Below, piece after piece: positions 1-8,876 of a stretch of 43,679 bases of DNA. Below the pieces are notes generated by a model, which was given only the letters and a program-made list of their open reading frames with translations, searched no databases and was not told the origin of the DNA. Location of the stretch: the NCBI GenBank assembly GCA_021806205.1, contig JAJZXX010000190.1, positions 1 through 43,679 of the forward strand. The letters run 5' to 3'. The stretch's first letter is position 1; each line of letters opens with the position of its first letter. This DNA comes from Bacillota bacterium. GTDB taxonomy: Bacteria > Bacillota > Sulfobacillia > Sulfobacillales > Sulfobacillaceae. The translations under genes and the position numbers were made by a program.

Positions 1-14
1 AGCAAATTGTTTCT

Positions 15-35
15 TTTCTGAAACTTGTTCAGAAA
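15..35. other. Short inverted repeat at left edge
   Basis: Eight-base arms (TTTCTGAA at 15-22, TTCAGAAA at 28-35) surround a 5-nt spacer. It lies downstream of the pucR-type gene, which ends at 136. No T-tract follows on either strand, so it is not a clear intrinsic terminator. It could be an operator of a gene outside the window. Confidence 0.3.
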
Positions 36-135
36 CTTTCCATATAGACGATCCGGCTGCTTAGATAATAGCAACCGGACTGCTCTGCATCTATTTGACA
101 GATCGTATGAAAGCGCTTGCGGCAAATCCTAGACA

Positions 136-1815
136 CTATTCTCCAAAGCTCGACCGATTTTCACCGACCTTCAGCTTCAGGAGACGGCCACAAATCTCCA
201 ACAAAAAGAGGTCATCCGCATCATCGAGCGAGCGCCCCGTTAACATTTCGATCTTTTTCAAACGATACAGCAAGGACTGACGATGCAGGTGCAGCATGCG
301 AGCCGTAACGCTCACATTGGTGCGATTCTCGAGATAAACGGCCAACGTATTAACCAAATCCGCCCCATGTTGGCGGTCGTAATCGACTAAACTCCCCACC
401 GTAGCCTGAACGGCACTACGCACCGTGTCATCCCCCAAAAAGCGAGACAGAACCTGTTCGTGACTGATACGCTCGTACTCGTAAACATCTCCCGGTCCCT
501 GACGGCGCAGTCCCACCTCTAGCGCGGTCCGGGCATTTTGATAGGCCTGGCGGAATCCTTCCACCTCCGGGGCGCCCTGTACCACTCCCCAGGAAAGTCG
601 GCCGTGGAAAGCCCGAAGGTTCATTCCCTCATGCGCCGCCTTCAAAATATTATTAATAACCTCTCGCCTGGCGCTACCGTGAGTAAAAGCAAACCCAATC
701 CACTCGCCCCGCTGAAATGTAGTCACTACGCGAAACCCCTCCCGTTCCGCGTTCTTCGCGAGTGCCCGTCGAACCGTTTGAATCACGTCCAACTCCCATT
801 CAGACCGGGTTTGCTCATAAAATACGGTCTGATTGTATTGATAGACGGTATCCCAATTGTCTAAGGCGCCCACCACGGCAAAGTAAGACGAATTGCCGTC
901 CGACTCCCATCCCGGCACCCCTGATCCAACATCATCCCACGTCCCTTGGCCCGTAGCCAGCTTCCATGCTAGGTCCTCACTGCGTTGCAGAGATTCCTGG
1001 GCAAACGACTCTTGTTCCAAATAGGCTAGAGCCACCAAATGGCGAAGGATGGGCTCATGACTACCAAACAGATCCGGACGCTGCGGATCTGATTGCACCA
1101 CCAGTGTTCCCAACCAACGCCCTTCGGAACAGATCGGTAAAGTTTCTAATTCGTAGCCGCCCACCAGAATTCTAGTCAGACGCACCGAACCACACCCGGT
1201 TCCCCGGGGAACGACCAGGTGCGGTAAAATGTCCTTAGTCTCGGTCCGGCATAAGGCGGTAATCTCACTTGACCCCCACCAGCCTCCTGTCCCGGCATCA
1301 AAAAACGTGACCTCAACACTTAACCCGCGGGATAACGTCGCTATTAACTTATCGAGGCTGGCATCCTGAGCCACTTGTAATAACAAGGGACGCACAACTC
1401 CGCCGGCATTGCCAATCTCCGCGGTTTTTAGGGCCATCTCGGAATAGACCCGCCGGCTAATGTCCGCAAAACGCACGTCCCAGGGAATAGCCAACAAGGG
1501 AAAGTGAAGAGATTCAGCCACGCGGCCTACGCTCTCGGGTACCACTTCGATGTGTCGGCCCACGGCAATCGCCAATGCGGCGGCGCCCGCACCATGAACC
1601 TCCTCGACAAAACTGCAGAGCGCCACGGGATCGTTGCCGCATCCGATCGCGGTGGTCAATACCAACTCGTCCTGGCGAACAAAGTCTTCCACGGGAATCT
1701 CAATCACCGATACCCAGTCCACGCGCCGTTCGGCCAGGCAATCCGAACCTGCCAGGACCGTTGCATCCCCAAGAATTTTCAGCGTTAAAAGGTCCTGTAA
1801 TGTCAGGGCATCCAC
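136..1815 (-). CDS. PucR-family transcriptional regulator (first copy)
   Basis: This is a cytoplasmic DNA-binding regulator of the PucR/CdaR type. The N-terminal PucR domain begins at ALTLQDLLTLKILG and covers about 120 residues. A middle GGDEF-like region follows, and the C-terminal PucR helix-turn-helix contains VSVTARMLHLHRQSLLYRLK. An ATG lies at 1830, but GTG at 1815 is preferred: a GAGGTG ribosome binding site sits 7 nt upstream, and the conserved domain then starts at the N-terminus, giving about 559 aa. It is the last gene of the minus-strand ectoine-type operon, 145 bp after eutB, so it may be cotranscribed or have its own promoter in that gap. Related PucR proteins activate purine or amino-acid catabolism. 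Control of the adjacent operon is inferred from position. Known ectoine clusters usually carry a MocR-type regulator (EnuR) instead. Confidence 0.88.
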   Translation of the reverse strand: MDALTLQDLLTLKILGDATVLAGSDCLAERRVDWVSVIEIPVEDFVRQDELVLTTAIGCGNDPVALCSFVEEVHGAGAAALAIAVGRHIEVVPESVGRVAESLHFPLLAIPWDVRFADISRRVYSEMALKTAEIGNAGGVVRPLLLQVAQDASLDKLIATLSRGLSVEVTFFDAGTGGWWGSSEITALCRTETKDILPHLVVPRGTGCGSVRLTRILVGGYELETLPICSEGRWLGTLVVQSDPQRPDLFGSHEPILRHLVALAYLEQESFAQESLQRSEDLAWKLATGQGTWDDVGSGVPGWESDGNSSYFAVVGALDNWDTVYQYNQTVFYEQTRSEWELDVIQTVRRALAKNAEREGFRVVTTFQRGEWIGFAFTHGSARREVINNILKAAHEGMNLRAFHGRLSWGVVQGAPEVEGFRQAYQNARTALEVGLRRQGPGDVYEYERISHEQVLSRFLGDDTVRSAVQATVGSLVDYDRQHGADLVNTLAVYLENRTNVSVTARMLHLHRQSLLYRLKKIEMLTGRSLDDADDLFLLEICGRLLKLKVGENRSSFGE

Positions 1816-1960
1816 TCGGCTACACCTCATTCTTCGCTACATGGCTCTACTCCATCCGGGCTATAGCCCCACGCCACCATGACACCACCGTGAAAGCGGC
1901 AGAATTTTTGACGAATAATGGGTAGTTCGCCGCAGTAGAGCGATTTCCTGCCAATACGCC

Positions 1961-2938
1961 CTATTCTTCGCTAGCGGTAGCCCGAACGAAGTCTGCTAAA
2001 GAGAGATTGTGACCCGTTAGAATACCCACGACCGTTCCCGACAGAGGGGGTCGATCTTCGGCGAGAAGCCAGGCAGCTCCGACGGCGGCAGCGCCTTCCA
2101 CGATCAACCCTTCCTCACCCAATAGCCGCATGCCTTGCTGAATAGCCGCCTCCGAGACCACCACTACATCGTCCAGCAGTTTTTGGATCAGGCCAAACGT
2201 CCAGCGATTGTCTAGCCCTATACCGCCCTGCAAGCTATCGGCTAAGGAAGGCACCTCGTCCATCTCCAGCGGGGTGCCGGTGCCTAGACTCTCATACATC
2301 ACCGCACCGCGATCCATGGAAATCCCCAGAACCCGGATCTGAGGGTGTCGCGCCTTGATGGCCAAGGCCACGCCAGACGCCAGACCACCTCCGGAGAGCG
2401 GCACCAAAACCGTCCTCACGTCCGGCACTTGCTCCAAAATTTCCCCTCCCAGGGTCCCTTGGCCGGCAATAACCGCGGGGTCGTCAAAAGGCGGGATAAG
2501 GATGGACCCTTCCTCATCCGCGAGGCGCCGCGCAATCTGGGCCGCTTGATCTTGACTTTGGCCGTCTACAACAATCCGGGCGCCGCTCTTCCTTAACGCG
2601 TCAATTTTTGCCGGGGGAACCAGCTCGGACACGCAAATCACGGCGGGCACCCCAAGGGTTCGACAGACGTAGGCAACCGCCAAACCGTGATTGCCGGTCG
2701 AATAGGTGATGGCCCCCCTCACCCGTTCTTCCTCAGGCCGTGACATTAAAGCATTGGCGGCTCCCCGAATTTTAAAGGCCCCGCTGGCCTGAAACTGGTC
2801 ACACTTCCACCACACCGGATATCCGAGCCGCTGACTGAGATGAAAGGAATGCAAGACCGGCGTTCTCTCCACAAACGGCGCGATGCGCTTCCTCGCAGCG
2901 CGAATAGCCTCCTCCCAGGCTTTGATGTCCCAATCCAT
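1961..2938 (-). CDS. eutB: EutB-type PLP lyase, hydroxyectoine utilisation (threonine dehydratase family)
   Basis: This 325-aa fold-type II PLP enzyme has the Schiff-base lysine in SGAFKIRG (Lys56), the substrate loop STGNHG (80-85) and the phosphate-binding loop LSGGGL (181-186). Three segments fit the EutB subgroup better than ordinary threonine dehydratases as I recall them: the SMDRGAVMYESL segment, PSLADSLQGGIGLDNRWTF, and ILTGHNLSL near the C-terminus. There is no ACT regulatory domain. EutB acts with EutC in hydroxyectoine breakdown, removing the hydroxyl-bearing position by a dehydratase-type step. It starts 6 bp after the aldehyde dehydrogenase gene, so it belongs to the same transcript. 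A plain serine/threonine dehydratase is the alternative. The co-location with eutC and eutD makes EutB the better call. Confidence 0.82.
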   Translation of the reverse strand: MDWDIKAWEEAIRAARKRIAPFVERTPVLHSFHLSQRLGYPVWWKCDQFQASGAFKIRGAANALMSRPEEERVRGAITYSTGNHGLAVAYVCRTLGVPAVICVSELVPPAKIDALRKSGARIVVDGQSQDQAAQIARRLADEEGSILIPPFDDPAVIAGQGTLGGEILEQVPDVRTVLVPLSGGGLASGVALAIKARHPQIRVLGISMDRGAVMYESLGTGTPLEMDEVPSLADSLQGGIGLDNRWTFGLIQKLLDDVVVVSEAAIQQGMRLLGEEGLIVEGAAAVGAAWLLAEDRPPLSGTVVGILTGHNLSLADFVRATASEE

Positions 2939-2944
2939 TGTGAG

Positions 2945-4387
2945 CTACTCCCCCAAATTGAAGCAGACGACTTTCGGTTCGCTCATCGCTTCACAGGTGA
3001 ACCGCACCCCTTCACGGCCTAGGCCCGACCCTTTAACCCCCCCAAAGGGCATCGCGTCAATCCGATAGTCGCTGGAGTCATTAATCATGACGCCCCCCAC
3101 TTCGAGTTCTTGAATAGCCTTAAAGGCCCGCCGGATATCGCTGGTGAACACCCCCGCCTGAAGACCGTAGTTGACACTATTAGCTTGGCGAATGGCTTCA
3201 TCCAAATCGACAACGGGCACCAAAGTCGCCACAGGTCCGAAAACCTCTTCCTCGAGAACGATAGCGCCTGGCGGGACGTTCTCGAGAATCGTCGGCTGAT
3301 AATAGCCCTGCTGGCGCTGCCCCCCGGTTAGCACTTTTGCGCCGCGCCTTTTGGCATCATTCACCCAGTCCTGCACGCGCATCGCCTCCCGCTCATTAAT
3401 CAACGGGCCCATATCTGTGCTTTCGCTCAGCTTATCCCCCATTTTTATCTGCCGGGTTAAGGCGATGATTCGCTCTCGGACTACGCCGTATACCGACTCC
3501 TGAATGAAAATGCGCTGTACCCCCAGGCAGTTTTGCCCTGCGGCCCAAAAAGCCCCGGACACGGTAGCACGGCTCGCTTGGGCCAAATCGGCGTCCTCCA
3601 GGATAATCGCCGGCGAGTTCGACCCCAACTCCATGCTGATCTTCTTAAGCCCTGCTTGGTGAGCAATACGCTGGCCTGTCTTCAGTCCACCCGTAAACGT
3701 GACCATGCGGACCCGCGGATCCTCGATTAAACGGGTGCCCATGTGCAGTGACGATCCGGTGAGCACGCTCAGCATCGATCCCGGAAGGCCTGCTTCGTAC
3801 AGAATCTCGGCGAGTTTGAGTGCCGACAGGGGGGTTTTTTCCGAAGGCTTTAACACGACCGCGTTACCCATGGCGATAGCGGGTCCAACCTTGTGGGCAA
3901 CCAGGTTAAGGGGATCATTGAAAGGGGTGATCGCCACCACAATCCCCACCGGTCCACGGTCCCAAAAGCCCATTCGATTGCCGCTCCCCGGGAACTGATC
4001 AAATCGTATCACTTCACCTCCCTGGCGCCTGGCTTCCTCGGCGCTCAGGCGGAGCGTGTCGATGCACCGCGCCGTCTCCTTGCGCGCTTCGCGAAGGGTC
4101 TTGCTGCTCTCGCGGGCAATAATGAGAGCGATCGCTTCCTGGTCCGCTTCGATCAGTTCGGCCGCGCGCCTCAGAATTCTCATGCGCTCATGCGTGGGAA
4201 GACTCCGTCCTATCCGAGTCCCCTGTTCCGCCTCGCCCAGAGCCGCCGACACTTCGGCCTTTCCAGCAGAGGGCACGCGCGCAATGACCTCGCCCGTGCC
4301 CGGATCCTTGACCTCCGTCCAACGTCCTTCGCGCGCCGCACCCCCGATGAACAGGGGCCAGTCACTCAATGCGGTAAGATTTGTCAC
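2945..4387 (-). CDS. NAD(P)-dependent aldehyde dehydrogenase
   Basis: The 480-aa protein is a full-length ALDH superfamily member. It has the ITPFNDPLNL substrate/cofactor region (about 153-162), the cofactor loop FTGGLKTG (231-238), the general base in MELGSNSP (Glu253) and the catalytic cysteine in AAGQNCLG (Cys287). EVFGPVA and FGGVKGSGLGREG follow near the C-terminus. Between the homoserine dehydrogenase and eutB genes, it is a candidate for oxidising aspartate semialdehyde to aspartate (the DoeC role). It shares its subfamily signatures with the second ALDH in the divergent operon (15406-16830), so one of the two may take a different aldehyde. The gaps of 12 bp upstream and 6 bp downstream support one operon. 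Substrate assignment is inference. Confidence 0.85.
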   Translation of the reverse strand: MTNLTALSDWPLFIGGAAREGRWTEVKDPGTGEVIARVPSAGKAEVSAALGEAEQGTRIGRSLPTHERMRILRRAAELIEADQEAIALIIARESSKTLREARKETARCIDTLRLSAEEARRQGGEVIRFDQFPGSGNRMGFWDRGPVGIVVAITPFNDPLNLVAHKVGPAIAMGNAVVLKPSEKTPLSALKLAEILYEAGLPGSMLSVLTGSSLHMGTRLIEDPRVRMVTFTGGLKTGQRIAHQAGLKKISMELGSNSPAIILEDADLAQASRATVSGAFWAAGQNCLGVQRIFIQESVYGVVRERIIALTRQIKMGDKLSESTDMGPLINEREAMRVQDWVNDAKRRGAKVLTGGQRQQGYYQPTILENVPPGAIVLEEEVFGPVATLVPVVDLDEAIRQANSVNYGLQAGVFTSDIRRAFKAIQELEVGGVMINDSSDYRIDAMPFGGVKGSGLGREGVRFTCEAMSEPKVVCFNLGE

Positions 4388-4399
4388 GGTTGCCCCCTC

Positions 4400-5440
4400 C
4401 TAAATTTGTCCCCGAATGAGACTCAAGCAGTCGGCCAGGAGCGCGTAGCCCGTTTCCACCCGCCCGGCTCCTGCCCCAACCACGGTCACGCTTCCGGAGA
4501 GATCACCCCGAAAAGTTAAGGCATTAGTGGCACCGCTGATGCCAGCCAGCGGATCCTCCTCGGGTAGAATTTCAGGTTGGACCCGACCTCTGAGGCCGTC
4601 CACCGTTCGCTCCAGCGAGGCCACCAGCTTATACCGGCCGCCTTCCCGGAGGGCTTCCTGCACGGCCTCCCGGGTAATAGAGCGAATGCCCGTGCAAGCC
4701 ACATCTTGCCGTAAAATCTCCGCGCCAAAGAGGGCTTGCGCGAGAATCATCACTTTATACTGGGCGTCATAGCCATCGACATCGTTGGTCGGATCGGCTT
4801 CGGCATAACCCAGCTTCTGCGCTTCAGCTAACGCATCGCGAAACGTAGAGCCCTCTTGCATACGGGTCAAGATGTAATTAGAGGTGCCATTTAAAATGCC
4901 CCGCACCCCCTCGATGCGATTTCCGGCCAGTGCCGTCGCCGCCAGTCGGATCACCGGCGTACCACTCATCACCGTACCTTCATAAAGAATCCGCACACCC
5001 GATTGGTGGGCCAGCGACTGTAATTCTTGCAGTTTCAGGGCGATGGGCCCCTTATTGGTGGTTACCACGTTTTTCCCCAATGTCAAAGCTTCCCGGCAGT
5101 GGTCGAGCCCAGGCTGACCATCCTCAACATTGGTGAAGGTCGCCTCGATAATGGTATCCGCCGTTGTCGTACGGATGGTGGCCAGGCTGTCCAGGCCGCG
5201 TACCAACCCTGGAACATCGGGATAATGGCTCAAATCCCCGGTCGTCTTCAGAGCATTCAGCACCGCACCGAGATCCAAGCCATCGGGATGGTACAGCGAG
5301 CCCTTGGCCAAATCGGCAATGGCCACCACAGAAAACACGGCACCGAACTCTCTGGCCAAAAACTCTCGCTTTCGCAACAAAATCTCAACAAATCCTTGCC
5401 CCACGGTGCCAAATCCCAAAATTGCCAGTCGCAGCGTCAT
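4400..5440 (-). CDS. hom: Homoserine dehydrogenase, short form without ACT domain
   Basis: Homoserine dehydrogenase interconverts L-aspartate semialdehyde and homoserine using NAD(P). The 346-aa protein has the Rossmann motif GFGTVG (9-14), TTNKGP (127-132), the family signature GILNGTSNYI (181-190) and the catalytic-region GYAEADPTNDVDGYDA (211-226). It ends about 90 residues earlier than the usual Bacillus-type Hom of about 430 aa. It therefore lacks the C-terminal ACT domain that gives threonine feedback, which suits a catabolic or unregulated enzyme. AGGGGGA lies 5 nt upstream of the ATG. It sits in a catabolic operon rather than with thrB/thrC. The inferred role is to drain aspartate semialdehyde made from diaminobutyrate into homoserine, the likely substrate class of the PLP enzyme two genes upstream. 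Confidence 0.85.
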   Translation of the reverse strand: MTLRLAILGFGTVGQGFVEILLRKREFLAREFGAVFSVVAIADLAKGSLYHPDGLDLGAVLNALKTTGDLSHYPDVPGLVRGLDSLATIRTTTADTIIEATFTNVEDGQPGLDHCREALTLGKNVVTTNKGPIALKLQELQSLAHQSGVRILYEGTVMSGTPVIRLAATALAGNRIEGVRGILNGTSNYILTRMQEGSTFRDALAEAQKLGYAEADPTNDVDGYDAQYKVMILAQALFGAEILRQDVACTGIRSITREAVQEALREGGRYKLVASLERTVDGLRGRVQPEILPEEDPLAGISGATNALTFRGDLSGSVTVVGAGAGRVETGYALLADCLSLIRGQI

Positions 5441-5455
5441 ATAGATCCCCCTACC

Positions 5456-6688
5456 TCATTGAAATAAGCCATCGATTAGAATAGTCTTGACGGTTTCGAG
5501 GAAAACCGCGGCCCCAATCGGCAGTGCCCGTTCATCCATGAAGAAGTAAGGCGAGTGAAGATTGGTAGGGTCTCCCGCCGGATCCGCACACCCCAGAAAA
5601 AATAGGCTCCCTGGGACTTTTTGGCTCATAAATCCGAAATCCTCGCCCCCCATGCCAAATGGTCCCGTCCATAAGGGTTCTGATCGAATGGCTTCCTGAA
5701 TGACCCGGGTTAACAGACGATTGATCACTACACTGTTTGACACAGCCGGCTCACACCGCTCAACGGTAAGCTCGTAACGCCCCCCCAACGCCACGGCAAC
5801 GGACAGAGCCCTCTCTAATTCCTCAACCAACGTCTTTCGCACATCGTCATGATAGCTGCGGAGGGTCCCTGCCAGATCGACGTAAGGCGGAATGACATTG
5901 TTGGTTGTTCCACCCTCAATGTGACAAACACTTAAGACGGCCGCATCCAGGGGCGACAAGCGCCGCGCCCGAATGCCATGGACGGCCTCTAACACGGGGA
6001 GCAAAAGCCACAGCGGGTCAACGGCCAGATTGGGATATCCGGCATGGCCCCCTTCCCCAATCACACGCGCCCGAAAGTTGTCAACATGGGCCATGCAGGC
6101 GCCATCATGCAACCGGATAGACCCCACTGGGGTCCCCGGATCCATATGCAGTGCCATCACGGCATCGACCCCATCTAGTACGCCCGCGTCCACCAGTAAG
6201 GGAGCTCCCGTTTTCCCAGTCTCATCAGGCGTTTCCTCCGCCGGCTGGAAGATGAAGGTCACCTGCCCCGTCATCTCTCCTAAAGCCAGACTGTCAGCGA
6301 TGAGATGGGCGGCGCCCAATAGGATCGCCATATGCCCGTCGTGACCACAAGCGTGCATGAGGCCCGGGGTGTCCGAGAAGAAATCGGGCACGGCTGGCGG
6401 CTCTTCGATGGGGAGCGCATCCATATCGGCCCGGAGTGCAACATGACGGCCTCCCGATGTGCCAATTGTCCCCACCACCGCCGTCGTGATCCCGGCAGCT
6501 CCCCGATTCACCGTCATCCCAGGAATCGACTCTAAAATGGCAGCAACCTGCTCGGCCGTTCGAAACTCCGCAAAGGATCGCTCCGGCCGACGGTGAAAAG
6601 CCCGACGCCACTGGGTCATAAGCGGTGCCAGTCTTTCGGCCCGTTCCATGGCCCCGCCTTTGGCGCTAGGTCCGGAGATCAGGCTCAT
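5456..6688 (-). CDS. M20-family amidohydrolase, candidate N-acetyl-diaminobutyrate deacetylase
   Basis: This is a zinc-type aminoacylase/amidohydrolase of the M20D (IAL/hippurate hydrolase) group, 410 aa. Motifs are ALRADMDALP (84-93), HACGHDGH (112-119), QPAEE with paired acidic residues (148-152) and EGGTTNNVIP in the lid-domain region, with a final conserved His near HSPYFFM. It overlaps the end of the PLP-lyase gene by 23 bp. An internal ATG at 6649, after AAAGGCGGGG, is an alternative start. In this cluster a deacetylase is needed between ectoine hydrolase and the aminotransferase. The usual EutE/DoeB belongs to the AstE/AspA fold and is absent here, so this M20 enzyme is the natural candidate. 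The family is certain; the substrate is inferred from context only. Confidence 0.85.
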   Translation of the reverse strand: MSLISGPSAKGGAMERAERLAPLMTQWRRAFHRRPERSFAEFRTAEQVAAILESIPGMTVNRGAAGITTAVVGTIGTSGGRHVALRADMDALPIEEPPAVPDFFSDTPGLMHACGHDGHMAILLGAAHLIADSLALGEMTGQVTFIFQPAEETPDETGKTGAPLLVDAGVLDGVDAVMALHMDPGTPVGSIRLHDGACMAHVDNFRARVIGEGGHAGYPNLAVDPLWLLLPVLEAVHGIRARRLSPLDAAVLSVCHIEGGTTNNVIPPYVDLAGTLRSYHDDVRKTLVEELERALSVAVALGGRYELTVERCEPAVSNSVVINRLLTRVIQEAIRSEPLWTGPFGMGGEDFGFMSQKVPGSLFFLGCADPAGDPTNLHSPYFFMDERALPIGAAVFLETVKTILIDGLFQ

Positions 6689-7880
6689 AAGCCATTTGCT
6701 CCAATCCTTGAGCTAAGTCCTGAAGCAGATCCTCAGGATCCTCGATTCCCACGGAATAACGGATCAACGTTTCGGGAATGCCCAACCTTTCGCGCTCCTC
6801 ACGCGTCAGCTCTACGTGGCTAGTGGTACGGGGCGGACCCGCCGTCGTCTCGACGGCCCCCAGATTGGCGGCTAAATGCGCATAATGCAGATTTGGAAGA
6901 AAGGCCCGCACCGATTCGAATCCGCCTTTCAAAGCAAAGCTCAGCACGCCTCCAAATTGTACCATTTGCTGGACCGCAATATGGTGGTTTTCGTGCCCGG
7001 GGAGTCCCGGATAATAGACCGTCTCGACATCCGGGTGGCCATCCAGAAATTGGGCAATGCGCATGGCCGACGTACATTGCTGCCTGACCCGCAGGTGAAG
7101 CGTCTTCATGCCCCGCAGCAACAGATAGGCCGACATGGGATCAAGCGTGGCTCCGTTAATCTCACGGTAATGAAAAATTTGTTCAACCAGGTCCGCTCGC
7201 CCCACGACAATTCCACCCAAAGCATCCGCATGCCCACCGAGAAACTTGGTGGCACTGTGAATGACCAAGTCGGCCCCGAAAGACAGCGGTTGCTGATTAA
7301 TCGGTGTCGCAAAGGTATTGTCTACGATGACGAGCGCACCAACGCGATGTGCCGCTTCGATGAGGCGCTTCAGATCAACAATTTTCAAGGTCGGATTGGT
7401 TGGGGTCTCTAAATACAGGATCTTCGCCCCTTTTTCCACTGCATCAATAATCGCCTCGTGATCCGTCGTAGGACACAGTATCGGCTCGATATTGAAATGT
7501 GGCAAAAACTCGCTGAAGATTTTGTTGGTGCCTCCATAGGTGTCGACCAGCGACACCACGCGGTCTCCCGGACGCAGCAGCGTGAATAACGTACCGCTAA
7601 TGGCTGCCATGCCGGTCGAGAAGCTGGTAGCCGCCTCTGCCCCTTCCAATAGACGCACTTTTTCCTCGAAAACATGCACCGTCGGGTTTGTGTTGCGTCC
7701 GTAGATATGGCCGTGGCGAATCCCCAATGCCACTTCGTGCCACTGATCAATGTCATCGTAGCCATAACCTACACTATGGACGACCGGAACTTGGGTTGCA
7801 CCTTGAAGAAGGTATTGATCTTCACCCGCCCATACCGAACGCGTACCAAGCCTGGTGTTTTCCGTCTTACCTCCACGCAT
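6666..7880 (-). CDS. Gamma-family PLP enzyme (cystathionine gamma-synthase / methionine gamma-lyase type)
   Basis: The 404-aa protein is a Cys/Met metabolism PLP enzyme, fold type I. It shows YGRNTNPT (60-67), SFSTGMAAIS (86-95), VDNTFATP (186-193) and the PLP lysine in HSATKFLGGHAD (Lys212). The C-terminal RYSVGIEDPEDL is typical of the family. Members catalyse gamma-replacement or gamma-elimination on homoserine derivatives, cystathionine or methionine, and sequence inspection alone does not separate these. The gene sits between eutC (21 bp upstream) and the M20 amidohydrolase (23-bp overlap), with AAAGGG ahead of the ATG. Beside a homoserine dehydrogenase in a catabolic operon, gamma-elimination yielding 2-oxobutyrate is an attractive inference. 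No methionine-type riboswitch is possible in the 21-bp gap. Confidence 0.83.
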   Translation of the reverse strand: MRGGKTENTRLGTRSVWAGEDQYLLQGATQVPVVHSVGYGYDDIDQWHEVALGIRHGHIYGRNTNPTVHVFEEKVRLLEGAEAATSFSTGMAAISGTLFTLLRPGDRVVSLVDTYGGTNKIFSEFLPHFNIEPILCPTTDHEAIIDAVEKGAKILYLETPTNPTLKIVDLKRLIEAAHRVGALVIVDNTFATPINQQPLSFGADLVIHSATKFLGGHADALGGIVVGRADLVEQIFHYREINGATLDPMSAYLLLRGMKTLHLRVRQQCTSAMRIAQFLDGHPDVETVYYPGLPGHENHHIAVQQMVQFGGVLSFALKGGFESVRAFLPNLHYAHLAANLGAVETTAGPPRTTSHVELTREERERLGIPETLIRYSVGIEDPEDLLQDLAQGLEQMAYEPDLRT

Positions 7881-7901
7881 ACTCTCACCCTTTCTTAAAC
7901 A

Positions 7902-8876
7902 CTAGCCGTTGCGGCTCTGAAGACGCACAGCCTGGACACGCTCGAAGGCATAGGTCGCAATCATCGTATCTTGCACACCTGTTCCCGTGAGATCGGCAAC
8001 CGTAATCTGATTTGCAGCAGTGCGACCAGTCGCTCGTTTGGACGTGAGTTCGCCCAACTCCACGACATCGTCACGGCGGACCCCCGACTCTATGGCATGG
8101 TGCCACTCACCCAGGCGAATACATTGGCTAATCAGGTCGCAACAAACCGTGTCGGCCCGGCCAAGAATCCGCGAATCAAGCTCTTGTTTGAACTCCGCAT
8201 CGGATCCCATCGCCGTAAGGTGAAGGCCAGGATGTAACCAATCCGCGTTCAAAAGCGGCTCCGTCGCGGGCGTCGCCGTAACAACCAGGTCAGCCTCACG
8301 CATCACATCCGCTGGCGATTCGCGCCGTTCGACGGTAACCCCCATCACACGGCGCATATCATCCACATATTGGTCCGCTTGCTGAGGGCGGCGCGCGTAG
8401 ACCAACACTCGACGAAACGTCCGCACCAGGGCGAGGGCCTGCAATTGAACGCGTGCCTGGGATCCGGCACCGATAACCCCTACGGTGTCCAGCGACGGGT
8501 TGGCGAGATATTTAGCCGCAATGGCGCCGGCAGCGGCCGTACGCAAGTCCGTGAGGTAACCATTGTCCAACAATAGTGCCTCAGGTTGGCCCGTCACCGC
8601 ACTCAAGAGCACCATCAGGCCGCTGCCGCTAGGCAAGCCCCGCGTCGGATTATCGAAGAATCCTGACGAGACCTTAATGGCAAAATGATCAAACCCATTC
8701 ACCTTGGCCGCCTTAACATCCACCTCGCCATTGTGCTCGGGAACCTCTAGCCGCATGATGGGGGGCGTATTAACGGCGCCGTCCGCCATTAGGGTAAAGC
8801 CGCCTTCAACCACCTCTAGCACGTCCCGATTCAGGGTAACTGCGGCCCTTAGCTCCCGCTCAAGGATAATCTCCAT
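7902..8876 (-). CDS. eutC: EutC, ornithine cyclodeaminase-family protein of hydroxyectoine utilisation
   Basis: This 324-aa OCD/mu-crystallin family member binds NAD(H) through GVIGAGSQAR (133-142) and has a substrate lysine in FAIKVSSG (Lys68). It also has LLDNGYLTDLRTAAAGA (102-118), TAMGSDAEFKQELD and IRLGEWHHAIESG. The combination of KVSSGFFDNP, LLDNGYLTD and AMGSDAE..ELD matches what I know of EutC better than alanine dehydrogenase or ornithine cyclodeaminase proper. EutC works with EutB to convert the hydroxylated compound to the non-hydroxylated route. The gene starts inside the 3' end of eutD (28-bp overlap) after a GTGGGGGGA ribosome binding site, indicating translational coupling. 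A generic OCD-family dehydrogenase is the fallback call. Confidence 0.85.
   Translation of the reverse strand: MEIILERELRAAVTLNRDVLEVVEGGFTLMADGAVNTPPIMRLEVPEHNGEVDVKAAKVNGFDHFAIKVSSGFFDNPTRGLPSGSGLMVLLSAVTGQPEALLLDNGYLTDLRTAAAGAIAAKYLANPSLDTVGVIGAGSQARVQLQALALVRTFRRVLVYARRPQQADQYVDDMRRVMGVTVERRESPADVMREADLVVTATPATEPLLNADWLHPGLHLTAMGSDAEFKQELDSRILGRADTVCCDLISQCIRLGEWHHAIESGVRRDDVVELGELTSKRATGRTAANQITVADLTGTGVQDTMIATYAFERVQAVRLQSRNG

Noticed and set aside
3893-4519. Long plus-strand frame (208 codons) opposite the aldehyde dehydrogenase and hom genes
   Set aside because: It is antisense to two genes with full family motifs, has no ribosome binding site, and its translation is low-complexity in Arg/Pro/Ser.
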